Shown here piece after piece: positions 34,452 through 42,688 of a stretch of 64,000 nucleotides of DNA. This DNA is from an uncultured Selenomonadales bacterium (GTDB lineage: Bacteria; Bacillota; Negativicutes; Selenomonadales; Selenomonadaceae), in assembly GCA_946536925.1 (NCBI GenBank), contig CAMNFC010000002.1, positions 1 to 64,000 of the forward strand, given 5' to 3'. The notes under the pieces were generated by a model, which was given only the letters and a program-made list of their open reading frames with translations, made no database searches and was not told the origin of the DNA. The translations under genes were made by a program, and so were the position numbers. Every line of letters begins with the position of its first letter. Position 1 is the first letter of the stretch.

Positions 34452-35706
34452 ATTTCAAGTTCAAATATTTGTCGAGCCACGCGGCCACAGCCTCGCCGAT
34501 GAAACGTTTGCCGTCAGCGTCGGGGTGCAAGCCGTCAATCGACAGAGTTTCAATCAGATTTCCTTTGTCGTCGGTGAGCTTTTCGTTCACGTCGATGAAA
34601 TATTTTCGGGAGCGAACCCAATCGCAGATGATGCGTCGGTTTTCTTGCCAATCGGCGGGCGGAACCTCGATGAAATTTACTTTTTGGATTTGCGCGGGAT
34701 TTAGCGGCGTCGGCGTGAGGAACACGGGCTTGATTCCGTTTTGCTCGCATTTGTATTCCAGAGCCGCCAAATTTTCTACGGATTCGCGGCCGCCGATGTT
34801 CGCACGATAATCGTTGACGCCGGCCATGATGAAAAGAATTTCGGGGCGGAAAGGCAAAACGTCGTTGTCGAAGCGTTCCAAAATTTCGGCGGTGGTGTCG
34901 CCGCTGCGTCCGAGATTTTTTATCGGAATGGCGCAATACGTTTCCCAGTTGTAAATGACTGTCGAGGGCGGGACGGAAATTGATCCGCCGCCGTGAGTTA
35001 TGCTGTCGCCCAAAGCGCAAAATCTGACTTGGTGCTTGACGGTGAAGCTGTTCGCGGAATTTTTTTCCGACCAACGAGTGAGCGGCTGACCGTCCGCCGT
35101 GAACGCGCGCAACCGCCAAAAATATTCGCCCTCGTCGAGCACGGGCTGCTTGTCATAAAAATCAAAGTCGTCGTCCTGCTCCTTCGAATGCGTAAAATAT
35201 CGGCGAACAATTTTTCCGTCCTTGATGAGTTCAATTTCATAATAATCCGCGCCGCTCGTCGGAATCCACGAATACACGGGATAAATCGGCGGATAATTCA
35301 TTTTGTCAAATTCTGTCGTCGTGCGCGGGGAATTCGGGTTGGTGTCCAGCGCGACGATCGGCAATTTTTTTTCAAGCGTCGTTCCTTCCAGCGAAAGAGC
35401 GTTGACTTGAAATTTCGCGTTCAAATTTTTTACGGGCAACTCGATTCCGTTGGTGTACGAGTAAAAAGTTTCGCCCTCGATAAAAATTTCGTACTTGACG
35501 GCACCGGGCACGATATCCCAACATAAACGCAAAATTTTTTCTTCGCGAGGAACAATTTCTTCGTTCGTGTCGTAAAGTTCGTCGACGGCGGCGGCTTGCG
35601 TTTGTGCGACGTGAATTTTTTTTTCCGAGCGGTCGCCGAAATTTATAAAGCCGAAATTGGAAATGCAAAGGATGACGGCCAAAACAATCGGCGCAAATTT
35701 CAGCAT
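34450..35706 (-). CDS. secreted SGNH/GDSL-family hydrolase
   Basis: Exported esterase-like protein, 418 residues from ATG 35706 after GGGAGG. A signal or anchor segment lies at residues 3-24. The N-terminal half (about 60-225) looks like fibronectin-like or beta-rich domains describing 'PVYSWIPTSGADYYEIELIK'. The SGNH domain follows: block I 'FCALGDSITHGGG' (catalytic Ser), block II Gly in 'KNLGRSGDTTAEIL', block III 'IMAGVNDYRAN' (Asn), block V 'SIDGLHPDADGKRF' (Asp and His). All catalytic residues are intact. The start overlaps the stop of the ABC-F gene, so it is probably co-transcribed with it. The substrate may be an acetylated sugar or peptidoglycan; unknown. Confidence 0.85.
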   Translation of the reverse strand: MLKFAPIVLAVILCISNFGFINFGDRSEKKIHVAQTQAAAVDELYDTNEEIVPREEKILRLCWDIVPGAVKYEIFIEGETFYSYTNGIELPVKNLNAKFQVNALSLEGTTLEKKLPIVALDTNPNSPRTTTEFDKMNYPPIYPVYSWIPTSGADYYEIELIKDGKIVRRYFTHSKEQDDDFDFYDKQPVLDEGEYFWRLRAFTADGQPLTRWSEKNSANSFTVKHQVRFCALGDSITHGGGSISVPPSTVIYNWETYCAIPIKNLGRSGDTTAEILERFDNDVLPFRPEILFIMAGVNDYRANIGGRESVENLAALEYKCEQNGIKPVFLTPTPLNPAQIQKVNFIEVPPADWQENRRIICDWVRSRKYFIDVNEKLTDDKGNLIETLSIDGLHPDADGKRFIGEAVAAWLDKYLNLK

Positions 35707-37337
35707 TGCAATTCCTCCCACCGCAAATAAAGTCCGTCGATCTCCGCGATTTTTTCTGCGTGCGCGGCCGCCAATTCCGTCAATTTTTCCGGCAAACTCG
35801 CGCGGTTTATCTCGTGCTCTATCATCTTCAGCTCCATCTCCGCCATTTTTATTTGCGCCTCGACTTTTGCGATTGCCTGCTCGTTCGGTTTGGGCGCGGA
35901 AGATTTTTTTTCAACGGCGGTTTTCGTTTTCGGCGGGGAAATTTTTTTCTCCGTCGCCGCGGCAAATTCTATTATTCGCGTCGCCACTTTGTCAAGCAGG
36001 TATCGATCGTGCGTCACGATTAAAATTGTCCCGTCGAAATTTTTCAGCGCGTCCTCGATTGCTTCGCGTGCCGGCAAATCCAAATGATTCGTCGGCTCGT
36101 CCAAAATTAAAAAGTTTGCGCCCGTCAAAATTAATTTCGTCAACGCAACGCGGGTTTTTTCTCCGCCCGACAAATCAGCTATCGGTTTCTCGACGACTTG
36201 CGCGAACAAATTCAATTTTGCCAGCTCCGAACGCGCCCGGCCTTCCGTCAAACCAAATTCGTTGTTCAATTCTTCCAGCGGCGTGAAATTTTCGTTCAAT
36301 TCCTCGTGGCCTTGAGAAAGATAGCCGATTTTCACGCGGTTGCCGATTTTTATTTCGCCCGAATCAGCTTTGAGCTCGCCGACGATAATTTTCAGCAGCG
36401 TGGACTTTCCGACGCCATTTCGACCGATGAGCCCGATTTTTTCGCCTTTGAAAATTTCCGCGCCAAAATTTTTTATCACGTCCTTGAAGAAAATTTTTTC
36501 CAAGATAAGCACGCGATTTGCCGATTCCGAAGCGTCACCCAAATTTATTGAAGATTTTTCTGTCGACGGCGGCTTTTCCAGGCGTTGCATTCGGTCGAGA
36601 AGAGTTTGTCGCCCGCGAGCCTGCTTTGCTTTGACGCCCGCTTTATTTCGTCGCACAAAATCTTCCAGCTTCGCGATTTCTTCCTGCTGTTTTTCGTAAG
36701 CTTTGAGTTCTGCCTCGCGTTTTTCACGTTTGAGCCGCACAAATTTTTCGTAGTTGCCGGGATAGAGCGTCGCGCGAAAATTTTCCATGTCTAAAATTTT
36801 TTCGACGCAATTTTGGAGGAAATGTCGGTCGTGGGTGACGGCGATGACCGTTCCGCGATAATTTTTCACGAAATCCTCCAGAAATTCAATCGAGTAGATG
36901 TCCAGATGATTTGTCGGCTCGTCGAGAATCAAAATTCGCGGTTCATGCAACAAAGCTTTGGCCAGAGAAATTTTTGCACCCTCGCCGCCGCTGAAATGGT
37001 TCGGATTCTTTTCAAGGTCGCTTTCCGTGAATCCAAGGCCGAATAAAATTTTTCGCGCCTGAAATTTTTCTACGCCGACCAAAAGCATCTCGTCAAGGAG
37101 AGTTTCGGCAAAAAATTTCGGTATTTGCTCGACGAAGCCGATATCTTCCGCGCGAAGCCCAAAAATTGTTCCCGCGTCAAAATTTTCCGCGCCCGTCATG
37201 ATTTTTACCAGCGTGGACTTTCCCGCGCCGTTTTTGCCGACGATTCCGACTTTTTCGCCGTCAACGATCTTAAAAGTCACGTCGCGGAAAATTAATCGTT
37301 CGCCATAAAATTTTGTAACGTTGTCGAGTTGAATCAT
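35700..37337 (-). CDS. ABC-F family ATP-binding protein (ribosome-associated)
   Basis: Soluble twin-ATPase protein of the ABC-F group, which act on the ribosome rather than in membranes. From ATG 37337 it has 545 residues. The first ATPase has 'GKNGAGKST', 'FSGGEGAKISLAKALL' and 'LILDEPTNHLD'. A charged linker (about 225-270) precedes the second ATPase, with 'GRNGVGKST', 'LSGGEKTRVALTKLIL' and 'LILDEPTNHLD'. A Lys/Ala-rich C-terminal coiled coil follows (about 475-545). The linker is shorter than in antibiotic-resistance ABC-F proteins, so it may be a housekeeping type such as EttA/YdiF/Uup. The longer frame upstream to 37790 is antisense to the next gene and is rejected. Confidence 0.9.
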   Translation of the reverse strand: MIQLDNVTKFYGERLIFRDVTFKIVDGEKVGIVGKNGAGKSTLVKIMTGAENFDAGTIFGLRAEDIGFVEQIPKFFAETLLDEMLLVGVEKFQARKILFGLGFTESDLEKNPNHFSGGEGAKISLAKALLHEPRILILDEPTNHLDIYSIEFLEDFVKNYRGTVIAVTHDRHFLQNCVEKILDMENFRATLYPGNYEKFVRLKREKREAELKAYEKQQEEIAKLEDFVRRNKAGVKAKQARGRQTLLDRMQRLEKPPSTEKSSINLGDASESANRVLILEKIFFKDVIKNFGAEIFKGEKIGLIGRNGVGKSTLLKIIVGELKADSGEIKIGNRVKIGYLSQGHEELNENFTPLEELNNEFGLTEGRARSELAKLNLFAQVVEKPIADLSGGEKTRVALTKLILTGANFLILDEPTNHLDLPAREAIEDALKNFDGTILIVTHDRYLLDKVATRIIEFAAATEKKISPPKTKTAVEKKSSAPKPNEQAIAKVEAQIKMAEMELKMIEHEINRASLPEKLTELAAAHAEKIAEIDGLYLRWEELQC

Positions 37338-37387
37338 TGCTTGGCCTCTAAAGTTTTTTTTCATGATAGCAGAAAAAATCTTCCGCG

Positions 37388-37415
37388 TCGACAAAATTTT
37401 TCCTCGTGATATAAT
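37388..37415 (+). promoter_or_regulatory. promoter of the DUF3298 protein gene
   Basis: TCGACA (37388-37393), 16 bases, TATAAT (37410-37415) with an extended -10 TG. Confidence 0.65.
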
Positions 37416-37433
37416 TTCAGCGAGGTGATGACG

Positions 37434-38072
37434 ATGAAAAAGATTTTTTTGAGCACACTGGCCGTTTTTATCCTCTGCGTCCAAAATTTTTGCTGCGCGG
37501 CGACGATTGAGAGCAAAAACTTCAACGGAAACGAAAATTTGATTTATCCCGTCGTGCACGTCGCAGATTCTTCCGCCGAAAAAAAAATTAACGTCGCGAT
37601 TGTCGCCGAGATCGACAGATTTTTGACGGGAATTTATCGAAACGCGCAAGTCAACGGTTTTCAAGTCGCCGATGTCCGCACAAATTTTGAAATCGCCTGC
37701 AATGAGGCCAGAAATACCGTGATTTTGAGTTTGCTTTTGACGGAGAGCAATTATTACAAGGGCGCGGCTCATCCGTCGACTTTTTTGCACGCGATGAACT
37801 TCAATTTGTCGAACGGCGAGCTGATCGACAAAAATTATTTGCTTGATGTCGGCTCAGGCGTCCCCGAAAGTCATTTCGTCGCCAAATTGGAGAAAAAATT
37901 GCGCGAAAAGGTCGAGCGCGAAAAAATTTTCCTTTTCGATAACGTTTTTCCGCTAAAAAAGCTCCCAGAAAACTTTTATTGGGACGAAAACCTTCATTTG
38001 CATTTTATTTTCCAACAATACGATATCGCGCCGTACGCAGCGGGAATTATCGACGTGGATATCGACGCTTGA
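37434..38072 (+). CDS. secreted DUF3298/RsiV-like protein
   Basis: 212 residues from ATG 37434, eight bases after GAGG. A signal peptide (about 1-24, ending 'NFCCA') is followed by a DUF4163/DUF3298-like fold. Signs are 'KINVAIVAEIDRFLTGIY' (helix), 'HPSTFLHAMNFNLSNGELID' (the family 'F....G..l.' stretch) and the C-terminal 'FYWDENLHLHFIFQQYDIAPYAAG' (shown as LHLHFIFQQYDIAPYAAG). This domain is the extracellular part of RsiV and of PdaC, and binds lysozyme or glycan in those. Here it stands alone without a membrane anchor or sigma factor, so its role is unknown. Confidence 0.75.
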   Translation: MKKIFLSTLAVFILCVQNFCCAATIESKNFNGNENLIYPVVHVADSSAEKKINVAIVAEIDRFLTGIYRNAQVNGFQVADVRTNFEIACNEARNTVILSLLLTESNYYKGAAHPSTFLHAMNFNLSNGELIDKNYLLDVGSGVPESHFVAKLEKKLREKVEREKIFLFDNVFPLKKLPENFYWDENLHLHFIFQQYDIAPYAAGIIDVDIDA

Positions 38073-38082
38073 GCAAAAAAAT

Positions 38083-38115
38083 GGAGCCGTTCGAGTTGAA
38101 CAGCTCCTTTTTTTT
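38083..38115 (+). terminator. bidirectional terminator between DUF3298 and hexokinase genes
   Basis: Nested stem GGAGC-c-GTTC (from 38083) with GAAC-a-GCTCC (to 38107), then eight T residues. A T-run also lies on the minus side. Confidence 0.85.
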
Positions 38116-38131
38116 GTTTCCGAATGAAAAA

Positions 38132-39436
38132 TTACTTTTGAACAGCCATTGCAGCCGCGATTGCCGCACCGAGACCCGATCCGCCGTTGTCAAGTATCGT
38201 ATCAACCTGCGCGGCGTCTTCTCCGAGTAATTCGCTCAAAGCTTTTGTGATATTTTCTTTTGCAAGCGGCATTTTTTCATAAACTGAGCCGTCAACAGCC
38301 ACGTGTTGGTGAACAATCTTGCCTTTGCCAGCGCGTTGCCAGATAATCGCGACGAATGACGCCGCAACCAGCCTTGCAGAACGAATTACGATAACTTTTG
38401 CAAGTTCGCGGACTTTTTTCACGTCTTCAAGGTCAAGTTCGCGTCCAACCTTCGCCATAATGATATCCGAAGCCTTCGTGAGCTTTTCCGAGTCGTCAAG
38501 AATCATCATCGACATATCAACGGAGGTCAGAGCGTATTTTTTGCCTTTTTCGCCCAAAAGTTCGGCAATCGCCATGCCAAAAAGCTCTCCCATGTAACGA
38601 CCCGATACCATTTTCTCAAAACGCTGCTCACCGGGCTTTTCGGAGCCTTCATCGTACTCTTTATCGAAACGATTGGGCATCAACTTCATAAAATTGCCGC
38701 ATTCGAGGTTCAAAATCATTCCGCCGAGGCCTACGCCGTTCGGATCGTGGATTGAAGGCTCAAGATAGCAAGTATTGTGCCCCGTAGCGTAAATTGAGCC
38801 GATAAAAATGTCCGGAGTCTTGTAAGCCGCGCTCAAAAGGACTGCAACGGTGTCATTTAGGACTGCAACGGGCACAATGTTATCCGCGCCGCGACGTTTG
38901 AGGGCTTCGACGAGCAAATCGTTTGCAATTTCGCCTTCAACGCCTTGAGTGGCAAATTCTTTCGTCCAAATGATTAAACGCGCGTTATAAAGGTTACTTT
39001 GCGTCGACGGGAAAGAAAAAGTGTGTCCGAGATAAAATTTTGTCTCGTGATCGCCGTCAACAGCCTCGTCAATCAGTTCTGCGATGAAATCGAACATCTG
39101 TTCGGCGGTTGCGTCCTTGCAAATGTAATCGTATTCGCCGGGAACGATTAAAGGGCGTCCGACGCGCTTAATAATCTCATATTTGCCGCCGCCGTCCAAT
39201 TTGATCCGAAAAACGCGAACATTTGTGCCTCCGAAGTCCAAAGCGAGGTATTCGCCCGTTTCTTTGCCGCTCGGAAGGCCAACATACGATTTGAGCATGC
39301 GCATGGACGAAAGAGACACGTCGCGGAGCCCCAACTGCAAATCTTGACGGAAACTGGCCGCAATTTCGTGGAGACGCTCGCCGCCGATTGTAAATTCCGC
39401 CAAAATCTCTTTGAATTGCTGTTCGTTAAACGCCAT
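38132..39436 (-). CDS. eukaryotic-type hexokinase
   Basis: Phosphorylates glucose or related hexoses with ATP. The 434-residue protein belongs to the hexokinase_1/_2 family common in eukaryotes and rare in bacteria, not to the ROK glucokinases. Visible motifs: phosphate 1 'YLALDFGGTNVRVFRI' (about 63-78), the sugar-site 'LGHTFSFPSTQ', 'PVAVLNDTVAVLLSAAY' (catalytic Asp), 'IYATGHNTCYLE' and 'LNLECGNFMKLMP'. The C-terminal 'LDNGGSGLGAAIAAAMA' closes the ATP site. ATG 39436 follows a GGGGGAAA site. Like metK beyond the repeat array, it lacks the local AAAAATTTT bias. Its promoter must lie in or next to the 39-bp repeat array. Confidence 0.9.
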   Translation of the reverse strand: MAFNEQQFKEILAEFTIGGERLHEIAASFRQDLQLGLRDVSLSSMRMLKSYVGLPSGKETGEYLALDFGGTNVRVFRIKLDGGGKYEIIKRVGRPLIVPGEYDYICKDATAEQMFDFIAELIDEAVDGDHETKFYLGHTFSFPSTQSNLYNARLIIWTKEFATQGVEGEIANDLLVEALKRRGADNIVPVAVLNDTVAVLLSAAYKTPDIFIGSIYATGHNTCYLEPSIHDPNGVGLGGMILNLECGNFMKLMPNRFDKEYDEGSEKPGEQRFEKMVSGRYMGELFGMAIAELLGEKGKKYALTSVDMSMMILDDSEKLTKASDIIMAKVGRELDLEDVKKVRELAKVIVIRSARLVAASFVAIIWQRAGKGKIVHQHVAVDGSVYEKMPLAKENITKALSELLGEDAAQVDTILDNGGSGLGAAIAAAMAVQK

Positions 39437-39489
39437 AGAAGATTTCCCCCTTCAACACTCAAAAAAATCCCACAAACGAATTATAACAC

Positions 39490-39665
39490 GTCAAAAAAAA
39501 TTTTACAGCGTCAAAACATTTTTACGGCGAAAAAAACATTTTTACAGCCTCAAAACAGTTTTACGGCGAAAAAAACATTTTTACAGCCTCAAAACATTTT
39601 TACGGCCAAAAAATCATTTTTTCAGCCTCAAAACACTTTTACGGCGTCAAAATATTTTTTCAATC
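39490..39665. repeat. tandem repeat array, 39-bp unit, about four and a half copies
   Basis: The markers ACGGCG/ACGGCC occur at 39524, 39563, 39602 and 39641, exactly 39 bases apart. Each unit is two 19-20 base half-units, TTTTACAGCCTCAAAACA and TTTTACGGCGAAAAAAACA, so eight or nine half-copies alternate. Because 39 is divisible by 3, the array stays open in several frames, but the implied Phe/Lys/Gln-rich peptides have no start signal. The array fills most of the 307-base gap (39437-39743) between the divergent hexokinase and metK genes. Confidence 0.85.
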
Positions 39666-39743
39666 CGCAAAGTGACGATTGACAGGCAAGATTAAACGTG
39701 ATAGCTTTGAAAAAACAATTTTTAACAGTGGAGGCCTAAAAAA

Positions 39744-40907
39744 ATGCGCAAAACTTTGTTTACAAGCGAATCTGTGACGGAAGGACACCCCGATAAGGTC
39801 GCGGACAGGATTTCAGACAGTATTTTGGACGAAATTATAGAAAAAGACCCGATTGCCCGCGTGGCGTGCGAAACTTTGGTCACAACCGGCCAAGTTCACG
39901 TCGTCGGCGAAATTTCCACCCATTGCTACGTTGATATCCCGAAAATCATCAGAAATGCCATTCGAGACATCGGTTACACGAATTCTGCTTACGGTTTCGA
40001 CGCGGATACCGTCGGAGTGCTCGTTTCTCTCGATGAACAGTCGCCCGATATCGCTCAAGGCGTAAATAATGCCTTTGACGACAAAAATGAGATCGGCGCG
40101 GGCGATCAAGGCATGATGTTTGGCTACGCAACCAACGAAACGCCCGAATTTATGCCTTTGCCCATATCTTTGGCGCATAAACTCGCTCGTCGGCTTGCTG
40201 AAGTCCGAAAAGTCACCCGCGAGGTCGATTATCTGCGTCCCGACGGAAAAACTCAAGTTACAATCGCTTATGAAGGCAGAAAACCCGTTTCAGTCGACAC
40301 AATCGTCATTTCAACGCAACATAACCCCGAAATTTCGCTTGAACAGATAAAATCGGATATGATCGAGCACGTCATTAAAAAAATCGTTCCGAATGAACTT
40401 TTGACGGCTGAAACAAAAATTTTCGTCAATCCGACGGGAAAATTCGTTATTGGAGGCCCGCAAGGCGACAGCGGCTTGACAGGCAGAAAAATCATCGTCG
40501 ACACGTACGGAGGCTGGGCTCGGCACGGCGGCGGTGCTTTCAGCGGCAAAGATCCCACAAAAGTCGACAGAAGTGCGAGTTATGCCGCTCGATACGTCGC
40601 AAAAAACATTGTGGCCGCAAATTTGGCCGATGAATGCGAAATTCAGCTCGCTTACGCTATCGGAGTCGCCGAACCCGTCAGTATTCGCGTTGACAGCTTC
40701 GGAACCGCAAAAATCGACGAAAAACTCATCGAAAAGCTCGTAAAAGAGAATTTTGACCTTCGTCCCGCAGGAATTATCAAAATGCTCGACTTGAGACGCC
40801 CGATTTACAAAAAAACTTCCGCTTACGGGCATTTCGGCCGCACTGACGTCGATTTTCCATGGGAACGCACCGATAAAGCCGACGTTTTGAAAAAATTTAG
40901 GAGTTGA
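39744..40907 (+). CDS. metK: S-adenosylmethionine synthase
   Basis: Makes S-adenosylmethionine from methionine and ATP. 387 residues, full length, with '[19 protein letters not shown]' (residues 7-25), the ATP motif '[12 protein letters not shown]' and the P-loop-like '[17 protein letters not shown]'. ATG 39744 follows GTGGAGG. No SAM riboswitch was recognised upstream; instead the 39-bp repeat array occupies that space. The next gene's ribosome site lies in the metK stop region, so metK and the M50 protease gene form an operon. It would supply SAM for the radical SAM and methylase proteins in this window as for all others. Confidence 0.97.
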   Translation: MRKTLFTSESVTEGHPDKVADRISDSILDEIIEKDPIARVACETLVTTGQVHVVGEISTHCYVDIPKIIRNAIRDIGYTNSAYGFDADTVGVLVSLDEQSPDIAQGVNNAFDDKNEIGAGDQGMMFGYATNETPEFMPLPISLAHKLARRLAEVRKVTREVDYLRPDGKTQVTIAYEGRKPVSVDTIVISTQHNPEISLEQIKSDMIEHVIKKIVPNELLTAETKIFVNPTGKFVIGGPQGDSGLTGRKIIVDTYGGWARHGGGAFSGKDPTKVDRSASYAARYVAKNIVAANLADECEIQLAYAIGVAEPVSIRVDSFGTAKIDEKLIEKLVKENFDLRPAGIIKMLDLRRPIYKKTSAYGHFGRTDVDFPWERTDKADVLKKFRS

Positions 40908-40911
40908 GACA

Positions 40912-41547
40912 ATGTTTGATGATATCGGCGGATTTTTGACTGGAATTGTCGCGGGATTGCCTGGAATCGTCATCGCAATGGTAATTCACGAATATTCTCA
41001 CGCACGCATGGCAGATTTCCTCGGAGACTTCACGCCGCGAATGCAAGGACGTTTAACGCTCAATCCGGCCGCTCACGTCGATCCAATCGGGCTTTTAATG
41101 CTTTTTCTCGTGCATTTCGGCTGGGCAAAGCCCGTTCAGATAAATCCGACGAATTTTTCCAATCCGAGACGCGACGATATCTTAGTTTCGCTCGCAGGCC
41201 CCGCTTCAAACTTAATTACAGCGTTTTTCGCGCTGATTTTGCTGGTTTTGCTGGCGAAATTCGATTTTCCGCTGTCTGAAGGGCTTTTGGTCGTCTTTAA
41301 CCTGATAATCGTCTACAATATCAACTTCGCGATATTCAATATGCTGCCAATCCCGCCTTTGGACGGCTCACACATACTTAGAAACCTTTTGCCGTACGAA
41401 ATGGCGCGCGTTTATGAGCAACTCGAACGTTACAGCTTCATTTTCCTGATTATTATCCTCATGACGCCGATTTTAAGCTATATTTTCGTGCCGCTGCAAA
41501 AATTAATCTTCGGAATCTTCCAAAGCGTGGTAAATATCCTGCTTTGA
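40912..41547 (+). CDS. site-2 protease family (M50) membrane metalloprotease
   Basis: Intramembrane zinc protease homologue, 211 residues with about five membrane helices. Zinc motif 'MVIHEYSHARMADFLGD' (HExxH at about 24-28) and the second ligand motif 'NMLPIPPLDGSHI' (Asp) are intact. 'NPAAHVDPIGLLML' fits the SpoIVFB/YwhC-like short form without a PDZ domain. ATG 40912 lies eight bases after AGGAG, which overlaps the metK stop. Substrate unknown. It ends at a strong terminator. Confidence 0.9.
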   Translation: MFDDIGGFLTGIVAGLPGIVIAMVIHEYSHARMADFLGDFTPRMQGRLTLNPAAHVDPIGLLMLFLVHFGWAKPVQINPTNFSNPRRDDILVSLAGPASNLITAFFALILLVLLAKFDFPLSEGLLVVFNLIIVYNINFAIFNMLPIPPLDGSHILRNLLPYEMARVYEQLERYSFIFLIIILMTPILSYIFVPLQKLIFGIFQSVVNILL

Positions 41548-41555
41548 GCAAAAAA

Positions 41556-41590
41556 AATCCTCTGCACGCCGCGGAGGATTATTTTTTTTT
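41556..41590 (+). terminator. bidirectional terminator after the M50 protease gene
   Basis: Arms AATCCTC (41556-41562) and GAGGATT (41574-41580), then a run of T residues. The minus strand also has a T-run, serving the convergent gene ending at 41589. Confidence 0.85.
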
Positions 41591-42479
41591 ACAAAAGGCG
41601 ATTTCCCGTGTCAAAATCGTACAAACTTTCCGCCTCGTCGATAATTTCTTCCAATTCGGCGCGTGCGGAATATTTTTTCATGTTCAACCAGAAATTTTCG
41701 CGGTGAACGACGACCGAACGAATGAAAGCCGCCGCATAATCGGGAAAAATCCCTTCCGAGTCGAAAATTTGCCAAAAATCCTTCACGCTGTCCTCAATCG
41801 CCACGTCATATTCGATTCTGTGGAGGATTCTCGAAAAATCTGCACGGATTTCGTGCGAAAACATCGATTTTAGCAGCGCAAGCTCCGGCATCGACCGTTC
41901 AGCCCGCACCAACCAAAATTCTGTCTGTAAATCATCGTCGAAGTTGTCAAAACCGCAATTTATCAGTCGTTCGAGCATTTCGGGCGGCGATTTTTTTTTC
42001 AGCGGCAAAAATTTCACGTTTTTGTAGAACGATGCGTATAAAAGTCGCTCAAATTCGATTCGCGTGTACAATCTCGACACAATTCCGCCGAAAACGCCGC
42101 GCATGAGCTTTTCCAGGATTTTCCAGTGCCGAATGTTGCGAAAACTCGTAATCCAACAGCCGGTTTGCTTAATAAACGTCGAAAAGCCCGCCGCGATATC
42201 CTGAGGATTGGTTACGACCTCCAAAGTCAAATCGCCGATGATTGCGTCGAAAAATTCTTGGTCGAAAGGCAATTTTTCCTCGCGATAGTCCAAAATGAAA
42301 ATTTTCGCGTCAAAAACGTTTTCAAAGTCGATTTCTTTGTCTGAAACGAAAAAAATGTTTGCGGAAGGGAATTTTTGGCGCAGAGGCTCAAGATAAGCAA
42401 AACTTTCGACGACCAAAACGTTTTTCCAGAAATCTTCGCCGGAAACGAAGTCAATCAAGCTCGGTTTAATGTCATCCAT
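41589..42479 (-). CDS. methyltransferase-like protein of unknown function (296 aa)
   Basis: Cytoplasmic 296-residue protein from ATG 42479 after GGAGG. The N-terminal half has a class I SAM-methyltransferase pattern, though without the glycine-rich SAM loop. 'NVLVVESFAYLEPLRQKF' stands for motif I, 'ANIFFVSDKEIDFENVFDA' for motif II, and 'FDAIIGDLTLEVVTNPQDI' for motif IV. The C-terminal half (about 190-296) is charged and helical and matches nothing recognised. Such divergent proteins often sit with glycosyltransferases and may modify sugars or surface polymers, but the next gene upstream is on the far side of a terminator and repeats. SAM binding is doubtful. Confidence 0.6.
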   Translation of the reverse strand: MDDIKPSLIDFVSGEDFWKNVLVVESFAYLEPLRQKFPSANIFFVSDKEIDFENVFDAKIFILDYREEKLPFDQEFFDAIIGDLTLEVVTNPQDIAAGFSTFIKQTGCWITSFRNIRHWKILEKLMRGVFGGIVSRLYTRIEFERLLYASFYKNVKFLPLKKKSPPEMLERLINCGFDNFDDDLQTEFWLVRAERSMPELALLKSMFSHEIRADFSRILHRIEYDVAIEDSVKDFWQIFDSEGIFPDYAAAFIRSVVVHRENFWLNMKKYSARAELEEIIDEAESLYDFDTGNRLL

Positions 42480-42503
42480 GATAAAACCTCCGATTTTTTG
42501 GAA

Positions 42504-42509
42504 ATTATA
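42504..42509 (-). promoter_or_regulatory. extended -10 promoter element of the methyltransferase-like gene
   Basis: TGATATAAT on the minus strand, with no clear -35 box. The same TGATATAAT element precedes fabF (48114-48121) and the DUF3298 gene, so extended -10 promoters seem common here. Confidence 0.5.
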
Positions 42510-42547
42510 TCACATGCGCCGAAAATTTTTGAGTTTGGACAAAAAAA

Positions 42548-42625
42548 ATGGTTTGAAACGATTTTTCGGCTTGAAACTGATTTTTTCGGCTCAAAACGAA
42601 TTTTTTTGCTCAAAATACGTTTTCC
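42548..42625. repeat. short tandem repeat array related to the one at 39.5 kb
   Basis: About four 19-20 base units: GGTTTGAAACGAT, TTTTCGGCTTGAAACTGAT, TTTTTCGGCTCAAAACGAAT and TTTTTTGCTCAAAATACGT. They share the TTTTxCGGC-xCAAAAC pattern of the larger array 3 kb away. They lie in the 209-base gap before a terminator and belong to no reading frame with a start. Confidence 0.7.
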
Positions 42626-42634
42626 GCGTGCATG

Positions 42635-42663
42635 GAAAAAAAAATCGCCCGCGCAGGCGATTT
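42635..42663 (-). terminator. terminator of the aroE-pulE-glycosyltransferase operon
   Basis: Eight-base stem AAATCGCC (42642-42649) with GGCGATTT (42656-42663). On the minus strand it is followed by a run of T residues (42644-42635). Confidence 0.85.
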
Positions 42664-42688
42664 GAGCTTCAAAAACTGATTTTTACAA

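Noticed and set aside
39490-39665. CRISPR array
   Set aside because: Units are contiguous with no unique spacers, and no cas gene is in the window.
39344-39682. Reading frames through the 39-bp repeats giving Phe/Lys/Gln-rich repeat peptides
   Set aside because: The period of 39 keeps all frames open by arithmetic. There is no start signal, and the frames run into or out of the hexokinase promoter region.
39437-39743. SAM riboswitch upstream of metK
   Set aside because: The region is a simple tandem repeat with no stem arrangement like known SAM riboswitches.
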